A DNA stretch of 27,067 bases from CAVSZB01 sp964420395. Its GTDB lineage: Bacteria > Krumholzibacteriota > Krumholzibacteriia > LZORAL124-64-63. The notes below the pieces were generated by a model that saw nothing but the letters and a program-made list of their open reading frames with translations, did no database searches and was not told the origin of the DNA. Positions 7,367 to 14,374 of this stretch are shown piece after piece (the stretch's first letter is position 1; each line of letters begins with the position of its first letter). The position numbers were made by a program, and so were the translations under genes. Location of the stretch: contig CAYQTJ010000027.1 of NCBI GenBank assembly GCA_964420395.1, positions 1 to 27,067 of the forward strand. Direction: 5' to 3'.

Positions 7367-9445
7367 TCACGGGACCTGCCAGTCGATCGAGACGGCCGAG
7401 GCCCCATCCGTGAGCCCGCGGGCCGCGTCGATCCGCAGCTGGCCTTTCATCCCGAGGCTGCGCAGCCGGAGGCCGGCCCCGCCATCCACCTGCCACGGAT
7501 TCGCTCCGGACCGCGCCGTCTCCCCCGCCCTGGCCCCGTCGATGAAGAGGGCCCAGCCGAGCCGCAGGGGGCCCAGGGTCCAGGGCCACGCCTGCTTCTC
7601 GAGCGTCCCGTGGACGAGCGCGCGCCCGAACGCCCGGCCCCGCACGACCCCCCCGTCCAGCAGGGGGTGGGCCCGCAGCAGCGGGGCCCGCCCGTAGCCC
7701 GTGCCCGCTCCCGACCAGAGGGCCAGCGGCGCCGCCGCGGTCGCGCCGGACATCCCCAGACGGGCCCGCCAGGCGTCGCGACGCTCGAGGCCGCTCGAGC
7801 TCCAGTCGAGGGACAGGGAGCCGGTTCCGAACGGAGCGCCGCCGGCGAGGCTCAGCCACCTCGCCGCCTCCGCCCCGAGCGCCAGCCGGTCGCGGGCCCA
7901 GCGGGTCTCGACGCCCGCCGCCAGCGTGACGTGGGCTCCGCGGTCGGCCCACCTGTCCAGCGCCGCGCCGACCTCGAGGCGCAGGTCCGCGCCCAGCCAG
8001 TCGGCGAAGGAGAGCCCGGCGCGGCGGCGCTCCTCCCGGATCGGACCCGCGCGCGCCGTGTCGCCCGCGACCGAGGGCTCGCGCGGCGCGTAGGCCTGGC
8101 GCTCCCAGAACCCCTCCACGCGCCAGATCCCGGGCCGGCCGCCGGCCGCCGGGACCGTCAGCGCCAGCGAGACGCGCGGCCGCTCCTCCCACCAGCGCCA
8201 CTGCGCGCGCCACAGCTCCCCGTTCCCGGTGGGGCTCGCCACGGCGACGGCGATCTCGCGCCCGATGGCCGCGCCGAGAACCGTGCGTCCGAGATCGCCC
8301 GGACCGGCGAACACGAGGGGACGCTCCAGCAGGGCCACGTCCACCTGGGCGCTGCCGCCCGCCAGCGGCCGCAGGCTCAGCCGGCAGGCCGACTGGGCCG
8401 GCAGCTCGGCCAGGCGGCGGTCCGCGCGGCGGAAGGCGTCCGACGTGAGCAGCCGGCCCGGCGGCAGATCGAGCTGGCCGGCCACGGCGGCGAAGCGGAT
8501 GCGCGCCAGGCCGTCGATGCGGGTCAGGTCGGTGCGCGGTTCGGCCAGTCGGTTCCAGGCGCCGAGCGCGCCCGCCACGTCGCCGGCCAGATAGCGGCTG
8601 CCGGCCAGCAGCCGCCAGGCGTGGGCGTCGTCCGGATCGAGCGCCAGGGCGCGCTCCGCGAGCCGGCTCGCGCCTGCCCAGTCCCCGGCGCGCAGCCGCA
8701 GCCCCGCGCGCTCCCGCAGCGGCGCGGCGGACGCGGCGCAGAGCGCCTCGGCGGCGAGGAACCTGAGCTCCGCCGCCGCGGCATCGCCCTGCCGGGCCAG
8801 GAGGACCCCCTCCTCCACCAGGGCATCGCAGCCATCGGGGGCGGCGGACGACGACGGGGCCGCGGCGGCCGCGGGCTCCGGCGCCCCCTGCCCGCCCGTT
8901 TCCGGCGGAGGCAGGACCAGCAACGCCCAGCCCCCGCTGCCGGACCAGGCGTCGCCGAACTCCCCCTCGCGGACGGTCCGCAGCGGACCCACGTTCGGGT
9001 CGTGGATGACCACCCACCCGTTCGCCCAGCCCACCAGCACCACGTAGTGATAGGAATCCCGGCCGGCCTCGATCAGGGCGATGACCGGGCGCCCGCGGGC
9101 GAGGTGGTCCCGGATTCCGGCCGCGGCCGCGGCCACGGGGAGCGCGGTCCACCCGCGGGCCTCGACGGCCCGCACGAGGGCGCCGGTGCGGATGCCGGCC
9201 TCATGCGGCTCCACCAGCGCCGCGAAGTCCTCGGCCAGGACGCCGGTCATCCCCCAGTAGCGCAGGACCATGGCGACAGCGGCCCCGCCGCACAGGGCTC
9301 CGCTCTGGGGAACGTACGGCACGTCGAGGAGCCGCACCGTCTGCGGTGCGCCCGGTCCGTTCGCCGGCGTTGCGGCGGCCGCCGGTCCGGATCCGGCAAG
9401 GGCGGCCGCCGCCACGCAGAAGCCAAGCGCACGCCACGTCTTCAC
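7367..9445 (-). CDS. PA2778-like C39 cysteine peptidase fused to TPR, POTRA and an Omp85-type barrel
   Basis: A 692-aa exported protein. After the signal peptide (about 1-25) comes a C39-like papain-fold domain (about 38-178). Q47 is the oxyanion residue, C52 the nucleophile in LCGGAA, H133 lies in SYHYVVLVG, and D149 in VIHDPN, so the catalytic set is complete. A Pro/Ala linker with C206 is followed by TPR-like helices (about 206-305), as in the PA2778 family. The remainder is an extension not usual for that family as I know it. Residues 308-380 look like a POTRA domain, and 385-692 are a beta-barrel whose end (GAGLRLRS...LRIDAARGLTDG) reads like an Omp85/BamA C-terminus. It starts with GTG at 9445, 12 nt after its PA2779-like partner; its stop is one base from the activator stop. 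Confidence 0.82.
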   Translation of the reverse strand: MKTWRALGFCVAAAALAGSGPAAAATPANGPGAPQTVRLLDVPYVPQSGALCGGAAVAMVLRYWGMTGVLAEDFAALVEPHEAGIRTGALVRAVEARGWTALPVAAAAAGIRDHLARGRPVIALIEAGRDSYHYVVLVGWANGWVVIHDPNVGPLRTVREGEFGDAWSGSGGWALLVLPPPETGGQGAPEPAAAAAPSSSAAPDGCDALVEEGVLLARQGDAAAAELRFLAAEALCAASAAPLRERAGLRLRAGDWAGASRLAERALALDPDDAHAWRLLAGSRYLAGDVAGALGAWNRLAEPRTDLTRIDGLARIRFAAVAGQLDLPPGRLLTSDAFRRADRRLAELPAQSACRLSLRPLAGGSAQVDVALLERPLVFAGPGDLGRTVLGAAIGREIAVAVASPTGNGELWRAQWRWWEERPRVSLALTVPAAGGRPGIWRVEGFWERQAYAPREPSVAGDTARAGPIREERRRAGLSFADWLGADLRLEVGAALDRWADRGAHVTLAAGVETRWARDRLALGAEAARWLSLAGGAPFGTGSLSLDWSSSGLERRDAWRARLGMSGATAAAPLALWSGAGTGYGRAPLLRAHPLLDGGVVRGRAFGRALVHGTLEKQAWPWTLGPLRLGWALFIDGARAGETARSGANPWQVDGGAGLRLRSLGMKGQLRIDAARGLTDGASAVSIDWQVP

Positions 9446-9457
9446 GGCTCGCGGGCC

Positions 9458-9859
9458 TCAGTCCGCGAGGAGGATGATGATCAGCAGGATGATGATGATC
9501 GTGGTGGCCGACAGAACGACCGTGTTGCTCCCTCCGACGAGGCTGGCGTTGACGTCCCTGGCCTGCGCGGCCAGCGTCGTCAGCGCGTCGCCCGACAGGG
9601 CCCCGGCGGCCGCGCTGACGCGGGCGATGTCCAGGCCGGCCGATCCGGCGATCCGGCGGACGTCCTCCCGCTGCAGCATGGTCCGGATCGCCTGCCGGTC
9701 GGCGTCGGCCTGTCCGATCTGCTGATCGATCAGGCCCTGGATCTCGCTCTGACCGACGACGTGGCGCTGCGGCTCGCCGGCCAGACTGGATCCCGCCCCG
9801 GCGACGGCGATCACGGTCAGGGCCAGGAGGACCATGGTGAATCTGTTGTGCCTTGTCAT
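9458..9859 (-). CDS. PA2779-family-like small exported protein with hydrophobic C-terminal tail
   Basis: A 133-aa protein with an N-terminal signal peptide (about 1-28), a helical middle (35-105) containing the 'R-x-x-I-x-x-M-L-x-R-E-D-V' pattern typical of PA2779 proteins, then GG at 109-110 and a 23-residue tail that is almost entirely Ile/Leu/Val, ending LAD. It directly precedes the C39-peptidase gene, the same pairing as PA2779-PA2778 in Pseudomonas. Because C39 peptidases characteristically cut after Gly-Gly, the GG before the tail is a plausible cleavage site; this is inference. The start ATG at 9859 has AGGAG 7 nt upstream. A sigma-54 promoter at 9981-9994 gives a leader of about 110 nt. 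Confidence 0.75.
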   Translation of the reverse strand: MTRHNRFTMVLLALTVIAVAGAGSSLAGEPQRHVVGQSEIQGLIDQQIGQADADRQAIRTMLQREDVRRIAGSAGLDIARVSAAAGALSGDALTTLAAQARDVNASLVGGSNTVVLSATTIIIILLIIILLAD

Positions 9860-9980
9860 GACATGCTCCTGTTCGCGTCGTGGAAACCGTATGTCACCCG
9901 GGCGGACCGCCCGGAATGCCTCGGCCCGGGCGCTGCGCCGGCCCGGAGCCGACGCCCCCCATCGGGCCGGCGCGCAACAC

Positions 9981-9994
9981 GCAACCCGCGTGCC
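9981..9994 (-). promoter_or_regulatory. sigma-54 promoter (-24/-12) for the PA2779/PA2778-like operon
   Basis: Reading leftward, GGCAC-GCGGG-TTGC matches all nine fixed bases of the sigma-54 consensus with correct spacing. The predicted start is about 9969. The palindrome centred at 10089 lies about 120 bp upstream, a normal enhancer distance. Confidence 0.72.
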
Positions 9995-10000
9995 GCCCGG

Positions 10001-10030
10001 CATGTAACATTTAACTCGTTGCATTACATG
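10001..10030. repeat. AT-rich inverted repeat between enhancer and promoter
   Basis: CATGTAA (10001-10007) and TTACATG (10024-10030) are perfect 7-bp arms around a 16-nt AT-rich spacer. In leftward reading the spacer holds a partial IHF-like CAA-N4-TTA. It sits between the enhancer palindrome and the -24 element, where a bending protein usually acts in sigma-54 promoters; it could equally be another regulator's site. Confidence 0.4.
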
Positions 10031-10080
10031 TTGTTGACGGCTCCCTGCGTCCGCGGGGGCTCCGTCACATTGAATCTGGA

Positions 10081-10097
10081 TCCATCACTTTGATGGA
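10081..10097. promoter_or_regulatory. activator-binding palindrome (enhancer) 1
   Basis: TCCATCA-CTT-TGATGGA: perfect 7-bp arms around 3 bases. It shares the core CCATCA-N3-TGATGG with the site at 10210 and half-sites at 5655 and 5675. It is about 120 bp upstream of the predicted leftward start (9969) and about 225 bp upstream of the rightward one. Confidence 0.68.
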
Positions 10098-10209
10098 GTG
10101 CGGCGGCCGCCTCCCTCCCGGCGTCCCGCGGGGGCCCCGCCCGGGCCACCGGAGTCCGCGCCCGGGGTCTGCCGGGAGATGGCGAGCCCCGCATCGGAAT
10201 GACATCGAC

Positions 10210-10226
10210 CCCATCATTCTGATGGG
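10210..10226. promoter_or_regulatory. activator-binding palindrome (enhancer) 2
   Basis: CCCATCA-TTC-TGATGGG: perfect 7-bp arms around 3 bases, the same core as the site at 10081. Its centre is about 96 bp upstream of the predicted rightward sigma-54 start at 10314. This fits a Fis-type activator dimer. Confidence 0.7.
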
Positions 10227-10288
10227 CCGGGCGCGGACCACTCGTCGTGATTCTGTTGTTTCATGGCCACTTGCGCCGTTTCTGGTCC

Positions 10289-10302
10289 GGCACGCGCATT
10301 GC
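10289..10302 (+). promoter_or_regulatory. sigma-54 promoter (-24/-12) for the beta-barrel gene at 10459
   Basis: GGCAC-GCGCA-TTGC matches all nine fixed consensus bases with GG and GC 10 bases apart. The predicted start is about 10314, leaving a leader of about 145 nt. It is paired with the palindrome at 10210-10226. Confidence 0.73.
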
Positions 10303-10458
10303 CCTGTCCGGTGCTCGCGAGAGGGAGCAGGTGCGGGGGGAGCGGAGCCTGCTTAGTGATGGGTACAGGAACGGAAGCGTGCGCCGGCCCCCGTGGCCGG
10401 GCACCGGAGGGGAGATCCCATGCGACGACAAGTGAACGGCAATTGCGGAGGAGCGGCC

Positions 10459-11115
10459 ATGAAGACGATCTGTGCGGCGGTCCTGACGATCCTGATCTGC
10501 GCGGCCGGCTTAGTGCCCCAGGCCCTCGGGGCGGACAGAGCCGGCAGCTACCTGGCGCTCAAGGGCGGCGTCTATTCGCCCAGCGCCACCTTCGACCTCG
10601 GCAATGTCGATGTCGAAACCGCCTTCGAGGGCGACACGAAGACCGGTTTCGCCGGCGAGGTCGCGATCGGCCACTATCTCCTGCCCACGTTCGCCCTGGA
10701 ACTGGGCCTCGGGTACTTCCAGGCCAAGGGGTCGTTCGCCCCCGTGGTCGTGGGCGCGCCCCGCCCCGAGGCGGACTGGAACGTCGTCCCGGTCATCGTG
10801 TCGGCCAAGGCGTTCATTCCGGCCGGGCCGATCGCTCCCTACGGCGAGTTGGGAATCGGCGCCTACTTCTCGGAGTTCAACATGGATGACAATCTCAACA
10901 CCTTCGATGGGACCACGACCTTCGGGCTGCACGCCGGGGCCGGCCTGAACCTCAACATCGGGCAGAGCGCGTTCCTCGGGGTGGAGGGGCGCTACGTCTG
11001 GGCCGATCCCTCCTTCGGCGACCAGGAGATCAACCTCAACGACACCGAGTACGACCTGAACGGGTTCAAGCTCAACGGATTCACCACGATGCTGGCTCTC
11101 GGCTTCGCCTTCTGA
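10459..11115 (+). CDS. exported outer-membrane beta-barrel protein (OmpW/OmpA-like size)
   Basis: A 218-aa protein with a Sec signal peptide cleaved near residue 24 (core VLTILICAAGL, then QALGA). The mature part is a run of amphipathic strands with conserved-looking stretches YLALKGGVYSPS, FALELGLGY, PYGELGIGAYFS and FGLHAGAGLNL. It ends in the aromatic motif LALGFAF expected for recognition by the outer-membrane assembly machinery. Such 8-stranded barrels act as small pores, lipid-modifying enzymes or adhesins; the role here is unknown. GGAGG about 8 nt upstream supports the start at 10459; the in-frame ATG at 10420 is an alternative. It is the target of the sigma-54 promoter at 10289-10302 and is followed after 107 nt by a diguanylate cyclase gene that could be co-transcribed. 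Confidence 0.82.
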   Translation: MKTICAAVLTILICAAGLVPQALGADRAGSYLALKGGVYSPSATFDLGNVDVETAFEGDTKTGFAGEVAIGHYLLPTFALELGLGYFQAKGSFAPVVVGAPRPEADWNVVPVIVSAKAFIPAGPIAPYGELGIGAYFSEFNMDDNLNTFDGTTTFGLHAGAGLNLNIGQSAFLGVEGRYVWADPSFGDQEINLNDTEYDLNGFKLNGFTTMLALGFAF

Positions 11116-11222
11116 GGCCGACGCCGGGGGGGCCTGCCGCCCGCGATGGCGGCGCGCCGAGCTTGACGATACGCTGTCCGGGCGTGGCGGTTGGGGGTGC
11201 GGCCACGCGAGGGAGGGTGACG

Positions 11223-12794
11223 ATGCCACGCAGGACCGCATCCCAGCTCCTGGCGGAGAATGCCGCGCTGCAGGAGCGTCTGGCCGATCTGGAGGCGCGC
11301 GTGGCCGAGCATCCCGCCCGCGAGGCGATCCTGGTCGAGGACAGCCTCGCCGAGCGCAAGCGGATCGGCGCCGCCTTCCGGGCCTCCGAGATCCGGTACC
11401 GCCGGCTCTTCGAATCGGCCAAGGACGGCATCCTCATCCTGGATGCGGACACCGGAATCGTCATCGACGCCAACCCGTTCCTGGAGAGCCTGCTCGGCTA
11501 TGCGCACGACGAGCTGATCGGCAAGACCCTCTGGGAGCTCGGACCGTTCCACGATATCGCCGCCGGCCGGGAGGCCTTCCAGCAGCTGCAGGCCACGGAG
11601 TGCGCCCGCTTCGACAACCTGCCGCTGGAGACCAAGGCGAAGGAGTTCCGGCAGGTCGAGTTCATCAGCAACGTGTATCTGGTCGAGGGCGCGCGGGTGA
11701 TCCAGTGCAACATCCGCGACATCACCGAGCGCCGCCGCGCCGAGGCCGACCTGCGCGCGGCGAACGAGGAGCTGGCGACGCTGGTGACCGAGCTGCGGAA
11801 GCGCGACGCCGACATGCAGCTGCTCAACCGGATGAACGACCTGCTCCAGACCTGCAACGCGCAGGAGGAGGCGTTCCGGGTGATCGCCCTGATGGCGGGC
11901 GAGCTGTTCGCCGGCCAGAACGGCTGCCTCGCGGTGGCACACCCCGGCAGTCCCGATCTCGAGGTGGTGGCCCGCTGGGGCGCGGAGGCCCCGGTCGAGG
12001 CGAGCTTCCCGATGGACGACTGCTGGGCGATGCGGCGCGGCCAGCCGCACGAGGTGCTGGATCCGGAGTCGAGCCTCCCCTGCCGCCACTTCGTGGCGCA
12101 GCCGAAGGGCGGCTACCTCTGCATCCCCCTGACGGTGCAGGGCGAGTCCCTGGGACTGCTCTGTCTCGCGGGCGACGGCGCCATGACGGACGCGCAGCGG
12201 CTCGGCCAGCGCAACCTCGCCCTCACGCTCGGCGAGGCCATCAAGCTGTCGCTGTTCAACCTGAGGCTGCAGGAGAAGCTGCGCGAGCAGGCCACCCGGG
12301 ATCCGCTGACCGGGCTGTTCAACCGCCGCTACCTGGAGGACAGCCTGGAGCGCGAGCTGCACCGGGCGCAGCGCAAGCAGTCCCCTCTGAGTCTCGTCAT
12401 GCTCGACCTCGATCACTTCAAGCGGTACAACGACACCTTCGGCCACGAGGCCGGCGACCTGCTGCTGCGGGAGTTGGGGAAGCTGCTCCAGGCCGGGCTG
12501 CGCCAGAGCGACATCGCCTGCCGCTATGGCGGGGAGGAATTCCTGCTGGTATTCCCCGACTGCTCGCTCGCGGACACCGGGAAGCGCGTGGAGGAGATCC
12601 GCGCCATGGTCAAGGGGCTCGAGCTCCGGCACGACGATCGCCCGCTCGGCCCGATCACCGTATCGGCCGGCGTCGCCGCGGCGCCCGAGCACGGCGCCAC
12701 GGCGCGCGACCTGATCCGCTCGGCCGATGACGCCCTCTACGCGGCCAAGCAGGCCGGGCGCGACCGCCTGGTCGCCTGCCAGGCGAAGGCCTGA
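11223..12794 (+). CDS. diguanylate cyclase with PAS, GAF and GGDEF domains
   Basis: A 523-aa cytoplasmic signalling enzyme making cyclic di-GMP from two GTP. A short N-terminal coiled coil (about 8-50) precedes a PAS domain (55-170), a second coiled coil (170-205), a GAF domain (205-345) and the GGDEF domain (355-520). The active site is intact (GGEEF at 436-440, and the metal-binding D in MLDLDHFK at 395). The product-inhibition I-site RxxD (RQSD, 427-430) lies five residues before the active site. No membrane segment is present, so PAS and GAF probably sense soluble ligands or redox state. GGGAGGG stands 5-11 nt before the ATG at 11223. A 6-bp GC stem in the 107-nt gap lacks a T-tract, so read-through from the sigma-54 beta-barrel gene is possible. 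Confidence 0.95.
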   Translation: MPRRTASQLLAENAALQERLADLEARVAEHPAREAILVEDSLAERKRIGAAFRASEIRYRRLFESAKDGILILDADTGIVIDANPFLESLLGYAHDELIGKTLWELGPFHDIAAGREAFQQLQATECARFDNLPLETKAKEFRQVEFISNVYLVEGARVIQCNIRDITERRRAEADLRAANEELATLVTELRKRDADMQLLNRMNDLLQTCNAQEEAFRVIALMAGELFAGQNGCLAVAHPGSPDLEVVARWGAEAPVEASFPMDDCWAMRRGQPHEVLDPESSLPCRHFVAQPKGGYLCIPLTVQGESLGLLCLAGDGAMTDAQRLGQRNLALTLGEAIKLSLFNLRLQEKLREQATRDPLTGLFNRRYLEDSLERELHRAQRKQSPLSLVMLDLDHFKRYNDTFGHEAGDLLLRELGKLLQAGLRQSDIACRYGGEEFLLVFPDCSLADTGKRVEEIRAMVKGLELRHDDRPLGPITVSAGVAAAPEHGATARDLIRSADDALYAAKQAGRDRLVACQAKA

Positions 12795-12838
12795 GCCGCC
12801 CCGCCGGCGATAATTCCGATTGCGCGCGACCGCGCGTT

Positions 12839-12853
12839 CCGCCAACTTGGCGG
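12839..12853. promoter_or_regulatory. perfect palindrome touching the XRE gene start, probable operator
   Basis: CCGCCAA-C-TTGGCGG is a perfect 15-bp palindrome two bases before the ATG at 12856. The one-base centre makes an RNA hairpin unlikely and a protein-binding site more likely. Its position suggests self-repression by the XRE protein. No Shine-Dalgarno separate from the palindrome is visible, so it also occupies the ribosome-binding region. Confidence 0.5.
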
Positions 12854-12855
12854 GC

Positions 12856-13257
12856 ATGACCACACCACAACTCGGACAGGAAGTCCGGCGCCAGCGGCTG
12901 GAAGCGGGCATCACCCTGCGCGGACTGGCGCTTCGGCTCGACATCTCGGCGGCACACCTCTCCGACATCGAGCACAACCGGCGCCGCCCCTCCGAGAAGC
13001 TCCTCCAGAAGATCGCCCACGAGCTCCGGGGGGTCGGAACGACCTTCGCGTCGCTCGAGCTGCTCGTGACCGGGCTCGATCGGGAGACCCGCGAATGGGC
13101 CGCCTCCACGCCGGGCGCCCGCGCGGTGCTGCGCCGGGTGCTGGAATACGGTCAGAGCCCGGAGGCGGTGATGCGCGCGCTGGACAAGGCGTTCGGGCGC
13201 GGGACCGCCCCGAAGCGCCGCAAGCCGGGTCGCGCCGTCACGGGCCGCCGGAGCTGA
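12856..13257 (+). CDS. XRE-family helix-turn-helix transcriptional regulator
   Basis: A 133-aa DNA-binding protein. Residues about 8-62 form a Cro/C1-type HTH: GQEVRRQRLEAGITLRGLA, then the recognition helix around SAAHLSDIEHNRRRPS. The C-terminal half (70-118) is helical with no known sensor domain, and the tail is Arg/Lys-rich (APKRRKPGRAV). The start is taken at the ATG at 12856 because the HTH needs only about eight residues before it. Probable autoregulation through the palindrome at 12839-12853. A different palindrome (TGTTAGC-N7-GCTAACA) overlaps the promoter of the next gene and may be a second target. Confidence 0.85.
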   Translation: MTTPQLGQEVRRQRLEAGITLRGLALRLDISAAHLSDIEHNRRRPSEKLLQKIAHELRGVGTTFASLELLVTGLDRETREWAASTPGARAVLRRVLEYGQSPEAVMRALDKAFGRGTAPKRRKPGRAVTGRRS

Positions 13258-13280
13258 CGCCCATCTCTCCGCCCGAAGCC

Positions 13281-13309
13281 TTGCCTTTGTTAGCAATGTC
13301 AGCTAACAT
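13281..13309 (+). promoter_or_regulatory. promoter with overlapping palindromic operator
   Basis: TTGCCT (13281-13286) and TAACAT (13304-13309), 17 bases apart, resemble a housekeeping promoter (4/6 each). A perfect inverted repeat, TGTTAGC-N7-GCTAACA (13288-13308), fills the spacer and covers most of the -10 box, a classical repressor position. The patch is strikingly AT-rich against its surroundings. Confidence 0.5.
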
Positions 13310-13332
13310 TATAGCAACAAGGCACGGTTGGC

Positions 13333-13812
13333 ATGATGCGAACGGGACGGACAGGACCGGCGGGACCGGGATGGCGGGGCGCGGTGGCGGGCGCGGTCGC
13401 GCTGGCGCTCTGCCTGATCACCGTGCTGCCGCGTCAGGCCGCCGCCGGGAGCGATCCCTGGTCCGGCGCCGCCCTGCGGGATCGCGCCGGGACCGCCGGG
13501 CCGGGCTCGACCCTCCCCGGGTCCTCGCCCCTGTCGGTCTGGAGGTTCGCGCCGGGCGGCGGAACCGGATCCCGTGACTCCATGCTGCGCCTGCGCCACG
13601 GCATGCATGACCGCCCCTTCCCGAAGCGCGGGCGTCGCGCGGCCACCGGCCTGCTGGCCTTCGTCGGCGAAGTCAGTGCCGTCTATGACGTGGGGAACGG
13701 CTACGTCAAGCGGGTGATGAACCCCCGCGCCTTCGGTTTCCAGATCCACCTCGACCTCGCGCTCTCCCTGCGCCGCCCCGGAAACGGGTTCGTGATCACG
13801 CGCAAGTTCTAG
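13333..13812 (+). CDS. small exported protein of unknown function
   Basis: A 159-aa protein starting with tandem Met codons (13333 and 13336). An Arg-rich n-region and hydrophobic core (about 18-32), then RQAAAG near 34-39, form a Sec signal peptide. There is no lipobox. The mature part is Gly/Arg/Pro-rich for about 60 residues and then contains LLAFVGEVSAVYDVGNGYVK and a C-terminus ending in TRKF. I recognise no family. It lies 75 nt downstream of the XRE gene behind a promoter with an overlapping palindrome, so it may be the XRE regulator's target. Confidence 0.55.
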   Translation: MMRTGRTGPAGPGWRGAVAGAVALALCLITVLPRQAAAGSDPWSGAALRDRAGTAGPGSTLPGSSPLSVWRFAPGGGTGSRDSMLRLRHGMHDRPFPKRGRRAATGLLAFVGEVSAVYDVGNGYVKRVMNPRAFGFQIHLDLALSLRRPGNGFVITRKF

Positions 13813-13974
13813 TGCGGGAAGCGGATCCGGCCGTGTCGCGCGCCGAAACCACGATCGCGCGTGACTTTTGCCCGCTTTGCATGCTACCATGACGCACCTC
13901 GATCCCAGAACCCGCGCGGACCATTCCTGTCGAGACGAGAGCCGGCCGCGCGCGGGAGCCCGGGAGGCGCACGC

Positions 13975-14337
13975 ATGCGTGAAACCGAACTGGGCATGGA
14001 CTGGCGCCAGGAGCCCGGCCTGTTGTGCTATCTGCAGACGATCGGGAAGTTCCGGTCGCTGACGAGCGCCGAAGAGGCGGATCTGCTGCGCGACATCCGC
14101 AACGGGGCCCGGGAGCCGCTCGACCGGCTGATCGACGCGAATCTGCGCCAGGTTGTCAGCATCGCCAGGGAGTTCCTCGACCGGGGCCTCGGCTGCCTGG
14201 ACCTGATCGCCGAGGGCACGCTGGGCCTGATCCGCGCCGCCAGGCGCTTTGATCCGCGTCGCTTCTCCTCCTTCGCGCACTACGCGGAGAGCCAGATCCG
14301 CCAGACGATCCTGAAAGCGCTCCGCGAACGGAACTGA
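13975..14337 (+). CDS. lone sigma-70 region 1.2-2 protein lacking regions 3 and 4
   Basis: A 120-aa protein that aligns without a gap, from its first Met to its last residue, with the N-terminal 120 residues of the full-length sigma factor encoded next door; about half the positions are identical. The core-RNA-polymerase-binding helix is kept (RGLGCLDLIAEGTLGLI, 70-86). The region 2.3 tryptophan pair of the paralog (W106-W107) is Ser-Gln here, and the protein stops just after region 2.4, so it lacks -35 recognition and probably cannot melt promoters. GGGAGG lies 7 nt before the ATG at 13975. It may compete for core polymerase, act as a cofactor, or be a decaying duplicate. The clean start, stop and ribosome-binding site argue against simple decay. 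Confidence 0.82.
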   Translation: MRETELGMDWRQEPGLLCYLQTIGKFRSLTSAEEADLLRDIRNGAREPLDRLIDANLRQVVSIAREFLDRGLGCLDLIAEGTLGLIRAARRFDPRRFSSFAHYAESQIRQTILKALRERN

Positions 14338-14374
14338 ACGTCCGCGGCCGCCCGGCGGGGCCCCCCCGCCATTG

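Larger units (their letters stand above)
9860..10458. other. divergent control region with two sigma-54 promoters and two activator palindromes
   Basis: Six hundred bases without a gene between the leftward PA2779-like operon and the rightward beta-barrel gene. In order it contains the minus-strand sigma-54 promoter, an AT-rich inverted repeat, two near-identical 17-bp palindromes 129 bp apart, and the plus-strand sigma-54 promoter. An in-frame ATG at 10420 with a good GGAGGGGAG could extend the beta-barrel protein by 13 residues. I see no other gene or RNA element. Confidence 0.7.

Noticed and set aside
5659..7407. 582-codon minus-strand frame opposite the sigma-54 activator
   Set aside because: Antisense shadow of a fully recognisable XylR-family gene.
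13321..13334. GGCAC followed by GGC near the small exported protein gene, as a sigma-54 promoter
   Set aside because: Spacing between GG and GC is 8, not 10 bases; a sigma-70-like promoter with an operator lies just upstream.
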